Source: Bifidobacterium olomucense (GTDB lineage Bacteria; Actinomycetota; Actinomycetes; Actinomycetales; Bifidobacteriaceae). Taken from it: a DNA stretch of 41,426 nucleotides. Every line of letters begins with the position of its first letter. Positions within the stretch are counted from its first letter, which is position 1. The position numbers and the translations under genes are program-made. Of the stretch, positions 8,857 through 18,133 are shown in pieces. The stretch lies in assembly GCF_012932375.1 (NCBI RefSeq), contig NZ_JAAIIG010000015.1, positions 1-41,426 of the forward strand, in the 5' to 3' direction. A model generated the notes under the pieces. The model saw only the letters and a program-made list of their open reading frames with translations. It was not told the origin of the DNA and made no database searches.

Positions 8857-11387
8857 TCCGGGTGACGTGGGCGCAGATCAAGCATTCTCCATCCCGACTG
8901 CTCGCCGTCCTGTTGGCGGTGGTCCTGTCGGCGGCGATGCTGGCGGGCACGGTCGTGTTCCAAGGCACGTCCACCGCGAGCATGGCCACGGTCACGGCCG
9001 CGCCGTTGAAGCCGGTGGACGTCATCATCGATCCCGGCGACGCCGACGCGAAGTCATTGAAGCCCTCGTGGGCCGAGGACGTGCTTGCCAAGGCGCGTGT
9101 CAACGACAAGGTGAAGGCGACGGCACCGTATTATGCGGCCACGGTCACCGCATACGGCACGGATGCGCGAGGCACGGCGAACGTGTATTCCGTCGCCCGC
9201 GACCCGTCCCTGCGCTGGTTCGGACTGGAATCCGGCGACTGGCCACGGTCCGCCGACCAGATCGTCATCTCGCAGGATACAGCCGACAAGCTCGGCGTGA
9301 ACGTTGGGGGCACGGTCACGTTGAAATCATCCGACGGGACGAAACATGTGGTGACGGTCAGCGGTGTCAGTGATGTGCGGTTCAAGCCGATGACCGGCAC
9401 CGACTACGCGATCTACGCCGACCCGACGTACTTCGGCGACGCGACGCCGGGCGAACTGTTCGTCAAACTCAACGACCCCTCCGACATCGATTCGGTCGCC
9501 CAACGTCTTGCGACGGCTGCCAGAGCGGATGGCGTCACGGCGGCCACGGGCGCGGAGATGATCCGGCAAGCGTCGGCGATGATGGCCGGCGGCAGCACGC
9601 AGCTGACCGTGATCATGGCGGTGTTCGCCGTCATCGCCCTGCTCTGCGCGATGATGGTGATCTCCAGCACCTACCGGACGTTGATCGCGCAGCGCACGCG
9701 GGACATCGCCATGCTGCGCCTGATCGGAGCACGCAGAGCGAACATTCGTTCGCTGGTATTGTCCGAAGCGCTGATCACCGCCATAGCCGGCACGATTATC
9801 GGCGCCCTGATCGGCATGGGCGGCGGATACGCGGCCATGACGGTGATGGGCCAGGCGTTCGGCGGATTCGCCGCCAACCCGCTCCTGCTGTCGGGAACGC
9901 TGCTGCTGACCGTTGCGGCCACGGTATTGACCGCATGGACGACCGTGCGCCACGCCACGCGCATCCCACCCATCCAGGCATTGGACGGAGTGGCACAGCC
10001 CGGCAGCGGAAACAACGACGTGAAGGCGGGTGGCAGGACGCATAACGGCAGTGTTCCGCGCATCGTGTTCGGCGCAGTGTGCGCGATCGCCGGCGTCGCG
10101 CTGTTATGGATCGGGGCGGCAGGCTTCCACATGCCCGTCGCACTGATTGGCGGACTCGCCTTGGCACTCGGATTGGTACTCGCCCTGCCCGGACTCGTCG
10201 CGATGCTCATGCCCGCCATCGGTGCGGTCTTGTCCGTCTGCGGATTGGCGGGCAAACTGGCCGCGGCGAGTCTGACGGCGAACGCGCGGCGCGCGGGCGG
10301 CACCGTCACCGCGGTCGCGTTCGGCATCAGCCTGATCGCCGCGCTCTCCTCGGCAGCGGCCACCGGCACCGCCACCATCAACGCCGACCTCGACTACCGC
10401 TACCCGGTCAGTGCCGCCCTCTACACGCCGGACGGCAATGCGCTCTCCGACAAGGTCCTGCAGCATGCCAGCGAAATCACCGACGCGCGAGGCTCTTACC
10501 CGATACGCACCATCGCCATCGACCAAACGCCGGACGGGGCGAAGACCACGCCCCAAGTACTCGACGTCATCCCCGACAAGGCCGCCGCCGTCTTTGCCAA
10601 GGATGGCCAGTGGCGCGCCAGGGAGGAGAACGGTGTGCCGGTCGCGCTTATCCACCCGCGCTACATGAGCGCCATAGGCATCAAGGAAGGCGACACGCTC
10701 ACGCTTACCGTCGCCGGCGTTCCCGTCACGGTCAAGGCGCACGCCTCGCAACTCACCGAATCGCCGAAACTCGCGGTCATCATCACCGACGGCCAACTCG
10801 CCGCACTGCCTCACGCCGACGCCATCGAACCGGCATTGAAGACCAGCATGATCTGGTTCAAAGCCAAACCCGGCATCGACCGCGCCAAGCTCGCCGGCCA
10901 GGTCAACCGGCTGGCCGTGGCCGATCCGAACGCCACGGTCGGCGGTGGCATCGCGGAAAGCAGCGACATCCTCAACGTGCTCAACATGCTGCTCATGCTC
11001 TCCTACGCGATGCTCGCCATCACTGTCATCATCAGTCTGACCGGGCTCGCCAACCAGCTCGCGCTGTCCGTCATCGAACGGACCAACGAGATCAGCATGC
11101 TGCGCGCGCTCGGCACCAGACGCGGCGTAATCCGCACGGAGATCGCCATCGAAGCGCTGACCCTGACCATCATCGGCACTCTTATCGGATTGCTCGTCGG
11201 CTTGCCGCTCGGCATCGCCGGCGTCAAAGCCCAGATCGGCGGCATGACCAACCAATTCACCACACGACTGCCGTGGACGCAGATCGGCGTGCTCATCCCT
11301 GTCATCCTCATAGCGGCACTGCTCGCCGCGGCCATTCCCGCACGCAACGCCACCCGAATACAACCCGCACAAGGCCTCGCCAGCTGA
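8853..11387 (+). CDS. FtsX/MacB-like ABC permease, 844 aa, duplicated
   Basis: This large permease is built from two FtsX halves. It has an N-terminal span (about 17-38), a large extracellular MacB-core-like domain (about 40-240), three spans around MVISSTYRTLIAQRTRDIAM, a pair of central spans (about 410-470), a further span (about 485-505), a second extracellular domain (about 510-700), and three C-terminal spans containing NEISMLRALGTRRGVIR. Each half carries the cytoplasmic motif (R-D-I-A-M-L-R-L-I-G and N-E-I-S-M-L-R-A-L-G) typical of the family, giving about ten spans. One ATPase gene overlaps its start. It converges on the kinase gene at 11434-12720 with only 46 bases between. Confidence 0.92.
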   Translation: MIRVTWAQIKHSPSRLLAVLLAVVLSAAMLAGTVVFQGTSTASMATVTAAPLKPVDVIIDPGDADAKSLKPSWAEDVLAKARVNDKVKATAPYYAATVTAYGTDARGTANVYSVARDPSLRWFGLESGDWPRSADQIVISQDTADKLGVNVGGTVTLKSSDGTKHVVTVSGVSDVRFKPMTGTDYAIYADPTYFGDATPGELFVKLNDPSDIDSVAQRLATAARADGVTAATGAEMIRQASAMMAGGSTQLTVIMAVFAVIALLCAMMVISSTYRTLIAQRTRDIAMLRLIGARRANIRSLVLSEALITAIAGTIIGALIGMGGGYAAMTVMGQAFGGFAANPLLLSGTLLLTVAATVLTAWTTVRHATRIPPIQALDGVAQPGSGNNDVKAGGRTHNGSVPRIVFGAVCAIAGVALLWIGAAGFHMPVALIGGLALALGLVLALPGLVAMLMPAIGAVLSVCGLAGKLAAASLTANARRAGGTVTAVAFGISLIAALSSAAATGTATINADLDYRYPVSAALYTPDGNALSDKVLQHASEITDARGSYPIRTIAIDQTPDGAKTTPQVLDVIPDKAAAVFAKDGQWRAREENGVPVALIHPRYMSAIGIKEGDTLTLTVAGVPVTVKAHASQLTESPKLAVIITDGQLAALPHADAIEPALKTSMIWFKAKPGIDRAKLAGQVNRLAVADPNATVGGGIAESSDILNVLNMLLMLSYAMLAITVIISLTGLANQLALSVIERTNEISMLRALGTRRGVIRTEIAIEALTLTIIGTLIGLLVGLPLGIAGVKAQIGGMTNQFTTRLPWTQIGVLIPVILIAALLAAAIPARNATRIQPAQGLAS

Positions 11388-11433
11388 GTGACGATTGTCA
11401 ATATGACGCTTCTTTCCCAATAAAACAGAAAAA

Positions 11434-12720
11434 CTACTGGCCGGCGCACTCTATCGGCAGCCGTACGGTGACGGTCAAGCCTCCGTGCGAGTTGGCGTGC
11501 AGGTTTATGGTGCCGTGGTGGAGTCGGACGATTTCGTCGCAGATGGATAGGCCGAGTCCGTGGTTGGGTGTGCCGTGTCGGTTGCTGATTCTGCTTTCCG
11601 GGCCGCGGTTGAACGTGGCGAGCAGTTCCGTCGGATCGATCCCGGTGAGGTCTTTGCCGGTGTTGGAGATCGTGAGCGTCGCATAGTCGCCGTTGTTGTC
11701 GTCATGGCCGGTTGCGGTGGTGATGTCGATGCTGCCGCCGGGTATGTTGTGTTGCGCGGCGTTGAGGATGAGGTTCGTGGCCAGTTGGCTGATGAGCATG
11801 CGGTCCGCCGATAGTGTTGCGGGCGTGAGCGATGTCGTTACCGTCAGTGGGGCAAGGGCGTCGTGTTCCCTGTCGAGAACGTCCGAGACGATGTCGGCGA
11901 GATCGAGGCGGGTGAGGTCCGTGTGGTCGAGGTGTTGGATGCGGGCGAGTTCGAGCAGACGGAGCACGAGCGCCGTTCCGCTGCGGTTGGCGTCGAGCGC
12001 CTTACGCACGAATGGGCGGGTCGCATCGTCGAACAGTCCCGCGTCGAGTGGTATTTCGAGGGCGGTCGAGGTGGCGGCGAGAGGGTTCTTCAGTTCGTGG
12101 GATGCGTTGGCGATGAACTGTTGCTCGCGTTTGATGGCGTCGTTCAGGTCGTGGAGCATGGCGTTGTAGGCGTTGGCTATGGTCGTGGCCTCGTCGTTGC
12201 GTTCCGGGATGCTGACGGCATGGCGTGCGGCCAGTGGCCCGTCCACGTTCGTGATCTGCCTGGCCACCGTGTTGATGCGTTTCTGGCTGTTGGTGGCGAT
12301 GGTCCAGGTGAGGAGGGCCGCCAGCACGCCGAACGTGAGGATCGGCGCGATGGTCGTGGCGAGCACGAGGTCTCGCGTCCGCCTATCGCCCGCCGTCGCC
12401 TTGAGCGACAGTCCGTCTCCCCTGTCCTTGTTGACGTGAATGGACGTGTAGCCGGAATTATCGCCGTCGGGATCGTGCGATGACGGCTGGCGGAGTGACT
12501 CGTCCGCGGTGTCGGCGCCCATGCTCGTGTCGATGCCGCCGACCGTTATGGTGGACAGTTGCCGGTCCACGATGAGGAACGTGCCGGTGGTGACGGCGGC
12601 CGTCAGCAGCAGGAACGCAATGACGATCATGGCGGTCAGACGGCTTCGCGTCGACCATTGCGACGGGCGGAGAATGTGCGGACGCGGCCGTGGCGCGCGT
12701 GCGGCGTGCTGCCGGCTCAT
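11434..12720 (-). CDS. OmpR-type sensor histidine kinase
   Basis: A first membrane span (about residues 28-48), a roughly 70-residue extracellular sensor region, a second span (ATTIAPILTFGVLAALLTWTI) and a HAMP-like segment precede the catalytic part. The phospho-acceptor motif is FIANASHELKNPLAATST. N-box (LATNLILNAAQHN), G1 (TLTISNTGKD) and G2 (GTPNHGLGLSI) motifs are present. The stop of the response regulator overlaps the kinase start (12717-12720), so both are co-translated. It belongs to the BaeS/PhoR-like class, unlike the two HisKA_3 kinases to the left. Confidence 0.9.
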   Translation of the reverse strand: MSRQHAARAPRPRPHILRPSQWSTRSRLTAMIVIAFLLLTAAVTTGTFLIVDRQLSTITVGGIDTSMGADTADESLRQPSSHDPDGDNSGYTSIHVNKDRGDGLSLKATAGDRRTRDLVLATTIAPILTFGVLAALLTWTIATNSQKRINTVARQITNVDGPLAARHAVSIPERNDEATTIANAYNAMLHDLNDAIKREQQFIANASHELKNPLAATSTALEIPLDAGLFDDATRPFVRKALDANRSGTALVLRLLELARIQHLDHTDLTRLDLADIVSDVLDREHDALAPLTVTTSLTPATLSADRMLISQLATNLILNAAQHNIPGGSIDITTATGHDDNNGDYATLTISNTGKDLTGIDPTELLATFNRGPESRISNRHGTPNHGLGLSICDEIVRLHHGTINLHANSHGGLTVTVRLPIECAGQ

Positions 12721-13370
12721 GATATGCGGTATCCCTGTCCGGGTATGGTCTCGATGAGGTCCGGGCCGATCTTGGACCGTAGCGTGTACACCGTGCTTTT
12801 GACGATGCTTTTCGCATGCGCGTGGTCGTCCTGCCAGACCTCGTCGTACAGCCGGTCGACGCCGACCACCGCGCCGTGCGCCTCCACCAGCATACGCAGC
12901 ACGGCGAGCTCGCGTTGGCCGAACCGCAATGGTTCACCATTCATGCTGATGTCGCCGGTGCGGAAATCGGCCCGGAAACCATCGCGCACGAACGGTCCCG
13001 TATCGGCCAGGCCAAGCCTGCGTCGGACGGCTTCGACGCGGGCGAGCAGTTCCGCGTACGCGAACGGCTTGGTCAGATAGTCGTCCGCGCCCAGTCCCAG
13101 GCCTTGCACGATGTCGTCGGTGCGGGATGCGGCGGTGAGCATGAGGATGTGGACGGGATCGCGTCGCGCCCGTAGTCGCCGGCAGATCTCGTCGCCGTGC
13201 ACGCCGGGCAGGTCACGGTCGAGGATCAGCAGATCCCACCGGCTGCCGTCCAGTTCGTCGATCGCGTCGCGTCCGTCGTAGATGACCGTCGTGTCGAAGC
13301 CCTTCATGCGCAGGCCCATGCCGACCACGTCGGCGAGGTTCACGTTGTCTTCGACGACCAGCACGCGCAT
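12717..13370 (-). CDS. OmpR/PhoB-type response regulator
   Basis: The protein of 217 residues begins MRVLVVEDN and has a receiver with the phospho-acceptor Asp in LLILDRDLPG, Lys in DYLTKPFAYAELLARV, and a C-terminal winged helix (REDXX-like FGQRELAVLRMLVEAHG, and SKIGPDLIETIPGQGYRI). The ATG at 13370 is clearly the start because AAAGGAG stands six bases upstream. The gene is divergent from the lipoprotein-exporter operon at 13544, which is its probable target. Confidence 0.93.
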   Translation of the reverse strand: MRVLVVEDNVNLADVVGMGLRMKGFDTTVIYDGRDAIDELDGSRWDLLILDRDLPGVHGDEICRRLRARRDPVHILMLTAASRTDDIVQGLGLGADDYLTKPFAYAELLARVEAVRRRLGLADTGPFVRDGFRADFRTGDISMNGEPLRFGQRELAVLRMLVEAHGAVVGVDRLYDEVWQDDHAHAKSIVKSTVYTLRSKIGPDLIETIPGQGYRIS

Positions 13371-13543
13371 CGACGTCTCCTTTCCGGTTGGTTGGTTGCG
13401 GCACATCATATCGGCCGCGGCGAACGAGGTCGGGAATCGGTCAAAAACGGTCGGAACCGGGTCGAAACCGCCAAAACCCATCGGACCGGCTTCTATGGTG
13501 TGTTCCCGTCAAGTCAATGTTCAAACGAAAGGAGCACATCATC
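13371..13543. promoter_or_regulatory. Divergent promoter region, regulator and lipoprotein operon
   Basis: This 173-base gap carries the ribosome sites of both flanking genes (AAAGGAG for the regulator, GAAAGGAG at 13527-13534 for the lipoprotein). It contains related repeats: GGTCAAAAACGGTCGGAAC and GGTCGAAACCGCCAAAACC (about 13439-13478) look like spaced direct half-sites, as OmpR-type regulators bind. Autoregulation and control of the operon at 13544-16982 are inferred. Confidence 0.4.
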
Positions 13544-14185
13544 ATGCTGTCGAAGCGGATGCTGCGCGTGGTTGCTGCCGCCGGTGTGTTGTCGGTGGTG
13601 TTGGGTTTGGGGGCGTGTTCGATGCCGGGTTCCGGGAACGCCGGCTCGTCGGATGGGGGTTCCTCCTCGTCTTCGTCGCCTTCCGGATCGTCGTCGTATG
13701 AGGCGGAGTTGAAGCAGGCGTTGCAGTCGGCGTCGAGCGATTTCGAGCGCGGGGTGTTGGAGCGCGCGGTCAAGGCGGGCAGGATCAGCGAGTCGGATTA
13801 CCGCGAGGCGAACGAGAAGTACCAGGAGTGCATGGCCGCCAAAGGCGATGACGTGGAGTTCGACACGGACCAGTCCACCGGGTTGATGCAGGAGCACATG
13901 AACACGGACGATAATTACGATTCGGCCAAGGCGAACGAGGACAGCATGGCGTGCGCGAAGGGCACGAACCTGCAGATCCGCGACCTGTACGAGCGGATGG
14001 TGCAGAACCCGTCGAACGCGGACGAGATCGAACTTGTCGTGGGGTGTCTGAAACGACGCAAGCTGGTGCCTGATTCGTTCACGAAGCAGGATTACCTGAC
14101 CGAGATGGGCAAGCCCGAGGGGTCGTCGAAGCTGGACACGTCGTCGGACGCGTTCTCCCAGTGCCTGGCGAACCCGGGCAAGTAG
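13544..14185 (+). CDS. Putative secreted lipoprotein
   Basis: The N-terminus MLSKRMLRVVAAAGVLSVV is a signal peptide ending in the lipobox LGAC (Cys about 25), after which comes a low-complexity Gly/Ser linker. The mature domain is mostly helical and charged, with three further Cys residues (in QECMAAKG, SMACAKG and VGCLKR) and a fourth near the end (SQCLAN), which may form disulphides outside the cell. I do not recognise the fold. The start is set by GAAAGGAG ten bases upstream. It is first in an operon with a peptidoglycan-binding adaptor, an ATPase and a permease, and so probably acts at the cell surface in sensing or in binding the exported substrate. Confidence 0.8.
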   Translation: MLSKRMLRVVAAAGVLSVVLGLGACSMPGSGNAGSSDGGSSSSSSPSGSSSYEAELKQALQSASSDFERGVLERAVKAGRISESDYREANEKYQECMAAKGDDVEFDTDQSTGLMQEHMNTDDNYDSAKANEDSMACAKGTNLQIRDLYERMVQNPSNADEIELVVGCLKRRKLVPDSFTKQDYLTEMGKPEGSSKLDTSSDAFSQCLANPGK

Positions 14186-14195
14186 AGGAGGGGTG

Positions 14196-15296
14196 ATGCT
14201 CGTGTTTCGATCGGGAAAGAACAGCGCCCGCACGCGTCGGCGGGTGAACGGCGCGGGGTTCGTGGCGGCGTGCATGGCCGCGTGTCTGGCGGCGGGCATG
14301 GGCCTGGCCGTGGGGTTGGAGCGGACGGCGACGCCGCCGTCCCTGTCGGCTTCCACGGATGCGGGGAGTCTCGCGTTGGGGTCGGAGGAGTTCGACGACG
14401 CGCGTTCCCTGAACGTGGACGTGACGGCGTCGCCGGCCAGCGGGGTCGCGTTCCCGGTGTCGGGCAGGGTCACGTTCGCGTCGTGTCCCGCGGACGGGGT
14501 GGTGCGTTCGGGGTCGCACGAGTACGACGTGGACGGCACGTCTCTGGTGAGCCTGCACACGGACACGCCCCTGTATCGTGATCTGGCGTACGGGGACAAG
14601 GGCGACGACGTGACGGCGTTGCAGGACGAGCTGGCCGCGCTCAGCTACGGCGGCTCTCGGTCGGGCGTGTTCGACTGGGCCACGTGGGACGCGTGGCGGC
14701 GCCTGTACGCGGCGAACGCCGGCACGGCCGCGGCGGCGGCCCGAGTCCAGCAGGGCGCGTTATCCCGCGCGTTGGCGGTGTGGTTGCCCGCGCAGGCGAT
14801 GAGCGTGTCGTGCGCGGCGTCGCTGGGTTCGACCGTGACCGGCGATTCGACGGATTCGCCCGCGTTCCGCGGCCTGGCCGGGGTTGCGTCGGTCAAGGCC
14901 GCGTCCCTGCCGGACGGCCGCATCCAGGGCGATCGCGTGGTCGAGATCAACGGCAAGGACTATCCCATCGGCGACGACGGCATCGTGTCGGACACGGCCG
15001 CGTTGCAGGCGATGGCGGGATGGTCCACGTACACGGGCGCGCGCAAGGACGGCGAGGACACTACGAGCGTGACCGTGACCTACAAGCTCAAAAAGCCGAT
15101 CGGCGTGTACTCGGTGCCCGCGTCCGCCCTCACCGGGCTCAAGGGCAGCGACGGATGCGTGGTGGCGACCGACGGCACGAGCGTCAAGGCGCACGTGGCC
15201 GGCAGCTCATTGGGTCGCACGCTGGTCACGATCGACGGCAAGGCTCCCGCGCGCATCAAGGCCGATCCGGGACAGGCGGCGTGCGATGCGCGTTGA
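14196..15296 (+). CDS. Membrane-anchored exporter adaptor with peptidoglycan-binding domain
   Basis: A short basic N-terminus is followed by one membrane anchor (about residues 20-42). After an extracellular segment comes a PG_binding_1-like motif, YGDKGDDVTALQDELAAL (about 130-148), then regions resembling the barrel parts of HlyD/MacA-type adaptors (GKDYPIGDDGIV, GVYSVPASAL). Proteins of this kind occur next to MacB-type exporters in Gram-positive actinobacteria and are thought to bridge the pump and the cell wall. AGGAGG at 14186-14191 lies directly upstream; a GTG at 14193 is the alternative start. The last bases overlap the ATPase gene by 11. Confidence 0.75.
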   Translation: MLVFRSGKNSARTRRRVNGAGFVAACMAACLAAGMGLAVGLERTATPPSLSASTDAGSLALGSEEFDDARSLNVDVTASPASGVAFPVSGRVTFASCPADGVVRSGSHEYDVDGTSLVSLHTDTPLYRDLAYGDKGDDVTALQDELAALSYGGSRSGVFDWATWDAWRRLYAANAGTAAAAARVQQGALSRALAVWLPAQAMSVSCAASLGSTVTGDSTDSPAFRGLAGVASVKAASLPDGRIQGDRVVEINGKDYPIGDDGIVSDTAALQAMAGWSTYTGARKDGEDTTSVTVTYKLKKPIGVYSVPASALTGLKGSDGCVVATDGTSVKAHVAGSSLGRTLVTIDGKAPARIKADPGQAACDAR

Positions 15297-15888
15297 CCTC
15301 GACCACGTCGGCCACCGGTACGCCGACGGTCCGCTCCTGTTCCACGATCTGACCGCGAGCCTCACGCCCGGGCACGTGTACGCGTTGACCGGGCCGAGCG
15401 GCGCGGGCAAGTCCACGCTGCTCGGCATCATCGCCGGCTGGACCACGCCCGCCGCAGGCCAAGTGACCCGACAGGGCATCGAATCGATGCGCTGGATCTT
15501 CCAGAACCCGCACGGCGTGGCCCAACGCACCGCGATCGACCACGTCAGCCTGCCCCTGCTCGCCAAGGGGCTCCCGCGCCGCGAGGCCGAGGAACAGGCG
15601 CGCACGCTCATGGACCGGTTCAACCTGACCCGGGTCGCCGACCGCAGGTTCGCGGAACTGTCCGGCGGCGAGGCCCAGCGCCTCATGCTCGCCCGCGCGT
15701 TCGCGGCCCAGCCATCGCTCATGCTCGTGGACGAGCCCACCGCCCAGCTCGACATGCACACCGCGGCCACGGTCAGCGAATCACTCTCCCGTATCGCCCG
15801 CAACGACACGATCGTCGTGGTCTCCACCCACGACCCGAACACGCGCGACGCGTGCACCGACATCATCGATTTGAAGAACTACCAATGA
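15286..15888 (+). CDS. Short ABC transporter ATPase
   Basis: At 200 residues this is close to the minimal size for an ABC ATPase. Walker A (GPSGAGKST), Q-loop (WIFQNPHG), signature (LSGGEAQRLMLARAF), Walker B (LMLVDEPTAQLD) and the switch His (VSTHDPN) are all present, so it should be active. The segment between Walker A and Q-loop is shorter than in the other two ATPases of the window. It overlaps the adaptor gene upstream and the permease downstream (ATGA), which indicates a tight operon. Confidence 0.92.
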   Translation: MRVDLDHVGHRYADGPLLFHDLTASLTPGHVYALTGPSGAGKSTLLGIIAGWTTPAAGQVTRQGIESMRWIFQNPHGVAQRTAIDHVSLPLLAKGLPRREAEEQARTLMDRFNLTRVADRRFAELSGGEAQRLMLARAFAAQPSLMLVDEPTAQLDMHTAATVSESLSRIARNDTIVVVSTHDPNTRDACTDIIDLKNYQ

Positions 15889-16982
15889 ACCACACCACGA
15901 TGAAAGCAACCTCCGTCATCTCCGAGGCATGGCGCTCCATCACCAGCGGCGCCGCCCGCCTCGCCCCGGCCGTCCTCGCCCTGGCCCTGACCGCCGCCGG
16001 CATGGGCGTCATGGACATCGCCGCCGGCTCGGCCATCCTTAATCAGGCAAGCGCATACCGGCAATCCGGGGCCGACATCCTCGTGCTCAACGCGTCCGAC
16101 GGCATCGACGCGGCATCCTGCGAACGCCTCACCAGCCTCACAGGCGTCCAGGCCGCCGGCGCGATCCGTACGACGGACCCGCTCACCCTCGCCGCACTGC
16201 CCGACACCACCACACCCCTCTACCAGATCACCCCGGGACTGGCCAGACTCCTCGACACGAAACAGGACACGAACACGACCGGACTGATCGCCTCCCAACA
16301 AGTCGCCGAAACGCTCGGCACCTCCACCGGCGGCACGATCGGCCTCGCCGACGGGCGCACCGCGCACGTCAAAGGCGTCTACCAATACCCCGACGACGGA
16401 CGCACCCCCGGATACGCGTACGCGCTCATGGAGGAAACCCCCGCCACCGGCACGTTCGACGCCTGCTGGGCCAAGACCTGGCCGCAAACCAGCCAGACAC
16501 GCAACGCCCTCTGGTCCGCCCTCACCCCGAACGCGAAAACCACCGGCGGCGACGCACCCACCCTCGGCCAGCTCAACACCACCAAAGGCGACGGCTTCGA
16601 CGGACAAACCCTCTACCGGCAACGCTCCACACGCATCCTACCCGCCTGCGGCGCGCTCATCGCCCTCGCCATCGGATACCTCCTCATACGCGGCCGCCGG
16701 CTCGAAATCGCCTCCGCACTGCACTGCGGCGTCCCCAAACCCGCACTCGCCACGCAGATCATCATCGAAACCGGCATCACCATCCTGCTCGCCACCGCCA
16801 TCAGCCTGCCCATCGACATGACCGCCGCCAGACTCCTCATCGACACCACCGACCGAACCGCCATCACCCTCAACGCCATACAAACCACCATCACCACCAA
16901 CACCGCCTACCTGCTCGCCACCACCATCACCACCCTCCACATCAAGGAACGACACCTCTTCACCTACTTCAAAGAACGCTGA
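15885..16982 (+). CDS. FtsX/MacB-like ABC permease (single unit)
   Basis: This 365-residue permease has the simple MacB layout: one N-terminal span (about 25-47, LAPAVLALALTAAGMGVM), a large extracellular domain (about 50-250), and three C-terminal spans (about 258-275, 290-315, 335-355) separated by the cytoplasmic segment RGRRLEIASALHCGVPKP, which matches the coupling motif of the family. The ATG overlaps the ATPase stop. It would dimerise and work with the ATPase and adaptor encoded just upstream. It is the last gene before the accessory island. Confidence 0.85.
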   Translation: MNHTTMKATSVISEAWRSITSGAARLAPAVLALALTAAGMGVMDIAAGSAILNQASAYRQSGADILVLNASDGIDAASCERLTSLTGVQAAGAIRTTDPLTLAALPDTTTPLYQITPGLARLLDTKQDTNTTGLIASQQVAETLGTSTGGTIGLADGRTAHVKGVYQYPDDGRTPGYAYALMEETPATGTFDACWAKTWPQTSQTRNALWSALTPNAKTTGGDAPTLGQLNTTKGDGFDGQTLYRQRSTRILPACGALIALAIGYLLIRGRRLEIASALHCGVPKPALATQIIIETGITILLATAISLPIDMTAARLLIDTTDRTAITLNAIQTTITTNTAYLLATTITTLHIKERHLFTYFKER

Positions 16983-17136
16983 CAGGTTAGGTTCCGGAGC
17001 CTCCCTCTCCTCGTGGTTTGCGGGGATTGTTTTGGCGAGCGCGTCGTGCCGGTTGCCGCGCTATGATCGTTGCCACGAGACCGGCTCCTGGTGGTGGTCG
17101 CCTGACATTGCACTGAACTGAGTGGAGGGCGTAGCC

Positions 17137-17754
17137 ATGCTTGATGATGCCGGGTACTGGTCGATGATTCGTGGAGCCGGGTATGGCCCGATGCAGGAAA
17201 TCCTGATGCAGGAGGCGGGAACCCTACACACCGTGACTGGCGTTGCGGGCGTAACCCTCACCTCTCAGCTCATGCTCGCACTGGATGGAGTCCTCAGTAT
17301 GGACGAGGGGGAGGCGTGCCGGATCGCGCCGCCCGACGAACCGAACCCGCTCCTCGCCATCCTGCGTGGAATGAGCAACAGGGCAGGCACCGGCTCCGAG
17401 GGCGAGAAGGTTCTGCTGCTCCTCATGAGCCGTCATGACTGGAATGGTCTGGACCTCGCGGTGCCGATCCGCCCGGCGTTCACGGACGCGGATTCGTGGT
17501 GCGCGTGGCTCATGGCGAGCATCACGGCCTACTGGAACGAGTGGAATGACCGCCGCTACCCGATGAGCGTCGAACTTGACGCGCTATGCGCGGTGCTGCG
17601 GGAACCGGTCGGTAACGATACTCGTAGGATACTCGGTCCGCCCGCGTACCGCATCATGCGTGAATGGCAATCCCTCATCTCCACCAAGCTCGGGGTACTG
17701 GAGGACATGCGTGAGTACCGGCGACGGAACCCAAGGATCCGGAAACGCTGGTGA
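17137..17754 (+). CDS. Hypothetical protein, first gene of the accessory island
   Basis: The protein has 205 residues, is rich in Trp, Met and acidic residues, and has no signal peptide or membrane span. GGAGGG lies seven bases before the ATG at 17137, making this start convincing. I do not recognise a family. A segment near residue 50, LDGVLSMDEGEACRI, loosely resembles the G-x-L-T-x-x-E motif found in other proteins of the island. The C-terminus is strongly basic (EYRRRNPRIRKRW). It is followed by a large imperfect palindrome and a terminator. Confidence 0.65.
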   Translation: MLDDAGYWSMIRGAGYGPMQEILMQEAGTLHTVTGVAGVTLTSQLMLALDGVLSMDEGEACRIAPPDEPNPLLAILRGMSNRAGTGSEGEKVLLLLMSRHDWNGLDLAVPIRPAFTDADSWCAWLMASITAYWNEWNDRRYPMSVELDALCAVLREPVGNDTRRILGPPAYRIMREWQSLISTKLGVLEDMREYRRRNPRIRKRW

Positions 17755-17870
17755 ACGATACCCGACGCGCGGCATGGGCAAGTCGGGCAATGCCCCCCGG
17801 CATCGGGGCCATCACTGATGGAACCGTCGGCGGTGCCGGTCGTCAAATCACTACTAGGAAAGGGGAAGAG

Positions 17871-17958
17871 CGGGCGCTGGTGGTGGCGGTTTTCCCCGGG
17901 CCCGTCATTCCCTCGAACAATACATCCCTGATGCTCAAGACCACTTGCGACCGCGCCC
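17871..17958. repeat. Island palindrome 1
   Basis: The left arm GGGCGCTGGTGGTGGCGG is followed by TTTTCCCC; the right arm read on the other strand is GGGCGCGGTCGCAAGTGGTC. The arms match over GGGCGC and the GTGGT block, with extra bases in the right arm. The same arms recur in other gaps of the island. Confidence 0.5.
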
Positions 17959-18053
17959 TTCCTTGTTCCACTTGCATTGCTCCTCGGCTTCTTGCTTCTT
18001 CGTTCGTCCTGTTCTGTGGTTGGTCTTCCCACTGGTTGCCCGGCAAGGAGAAG

Positions 18054-18085
18054 GGCGCCCCACACCGGTGTGGGGCGCCGTTTTT
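18054..18085 (+). terminator. Strong rho-independent terminator
   Basis: A perfect 26-base palindrome (GGCGCCCCACACC and its complement, 18054-18079) is followed by GTTTTTG, the classic hairpin plus T-run. It would stop plus-strand transcription from the gene at 17137 before it enters the minus-strand gene at 18134. Confidence 0.8.
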
Positions 18086-18133
18086 GGGTTTTGCAAAGTC
18101 TCGCAAAGCAAACCTGTTGGTTTTTGACTCAAT

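Larger units (their letters stand above)
17755..18133. other. Intergenic region with palindrome and terminator
   Basis: Between two convergent hypothetical genes these 379 bases hold the palindromic repeat at 17871-17958 and the hairpin at 18054-18085. I see no convincing coding sequence in the rest. Confidence 0.6.

Noticed and set aside
10079..11686. Long plus-strand and minus-strand open frames inside the 844-aa permease gene
   Set aside because: Products are Arg/His-rich shadows; the permease frame has clear membrane spans and family motifs.
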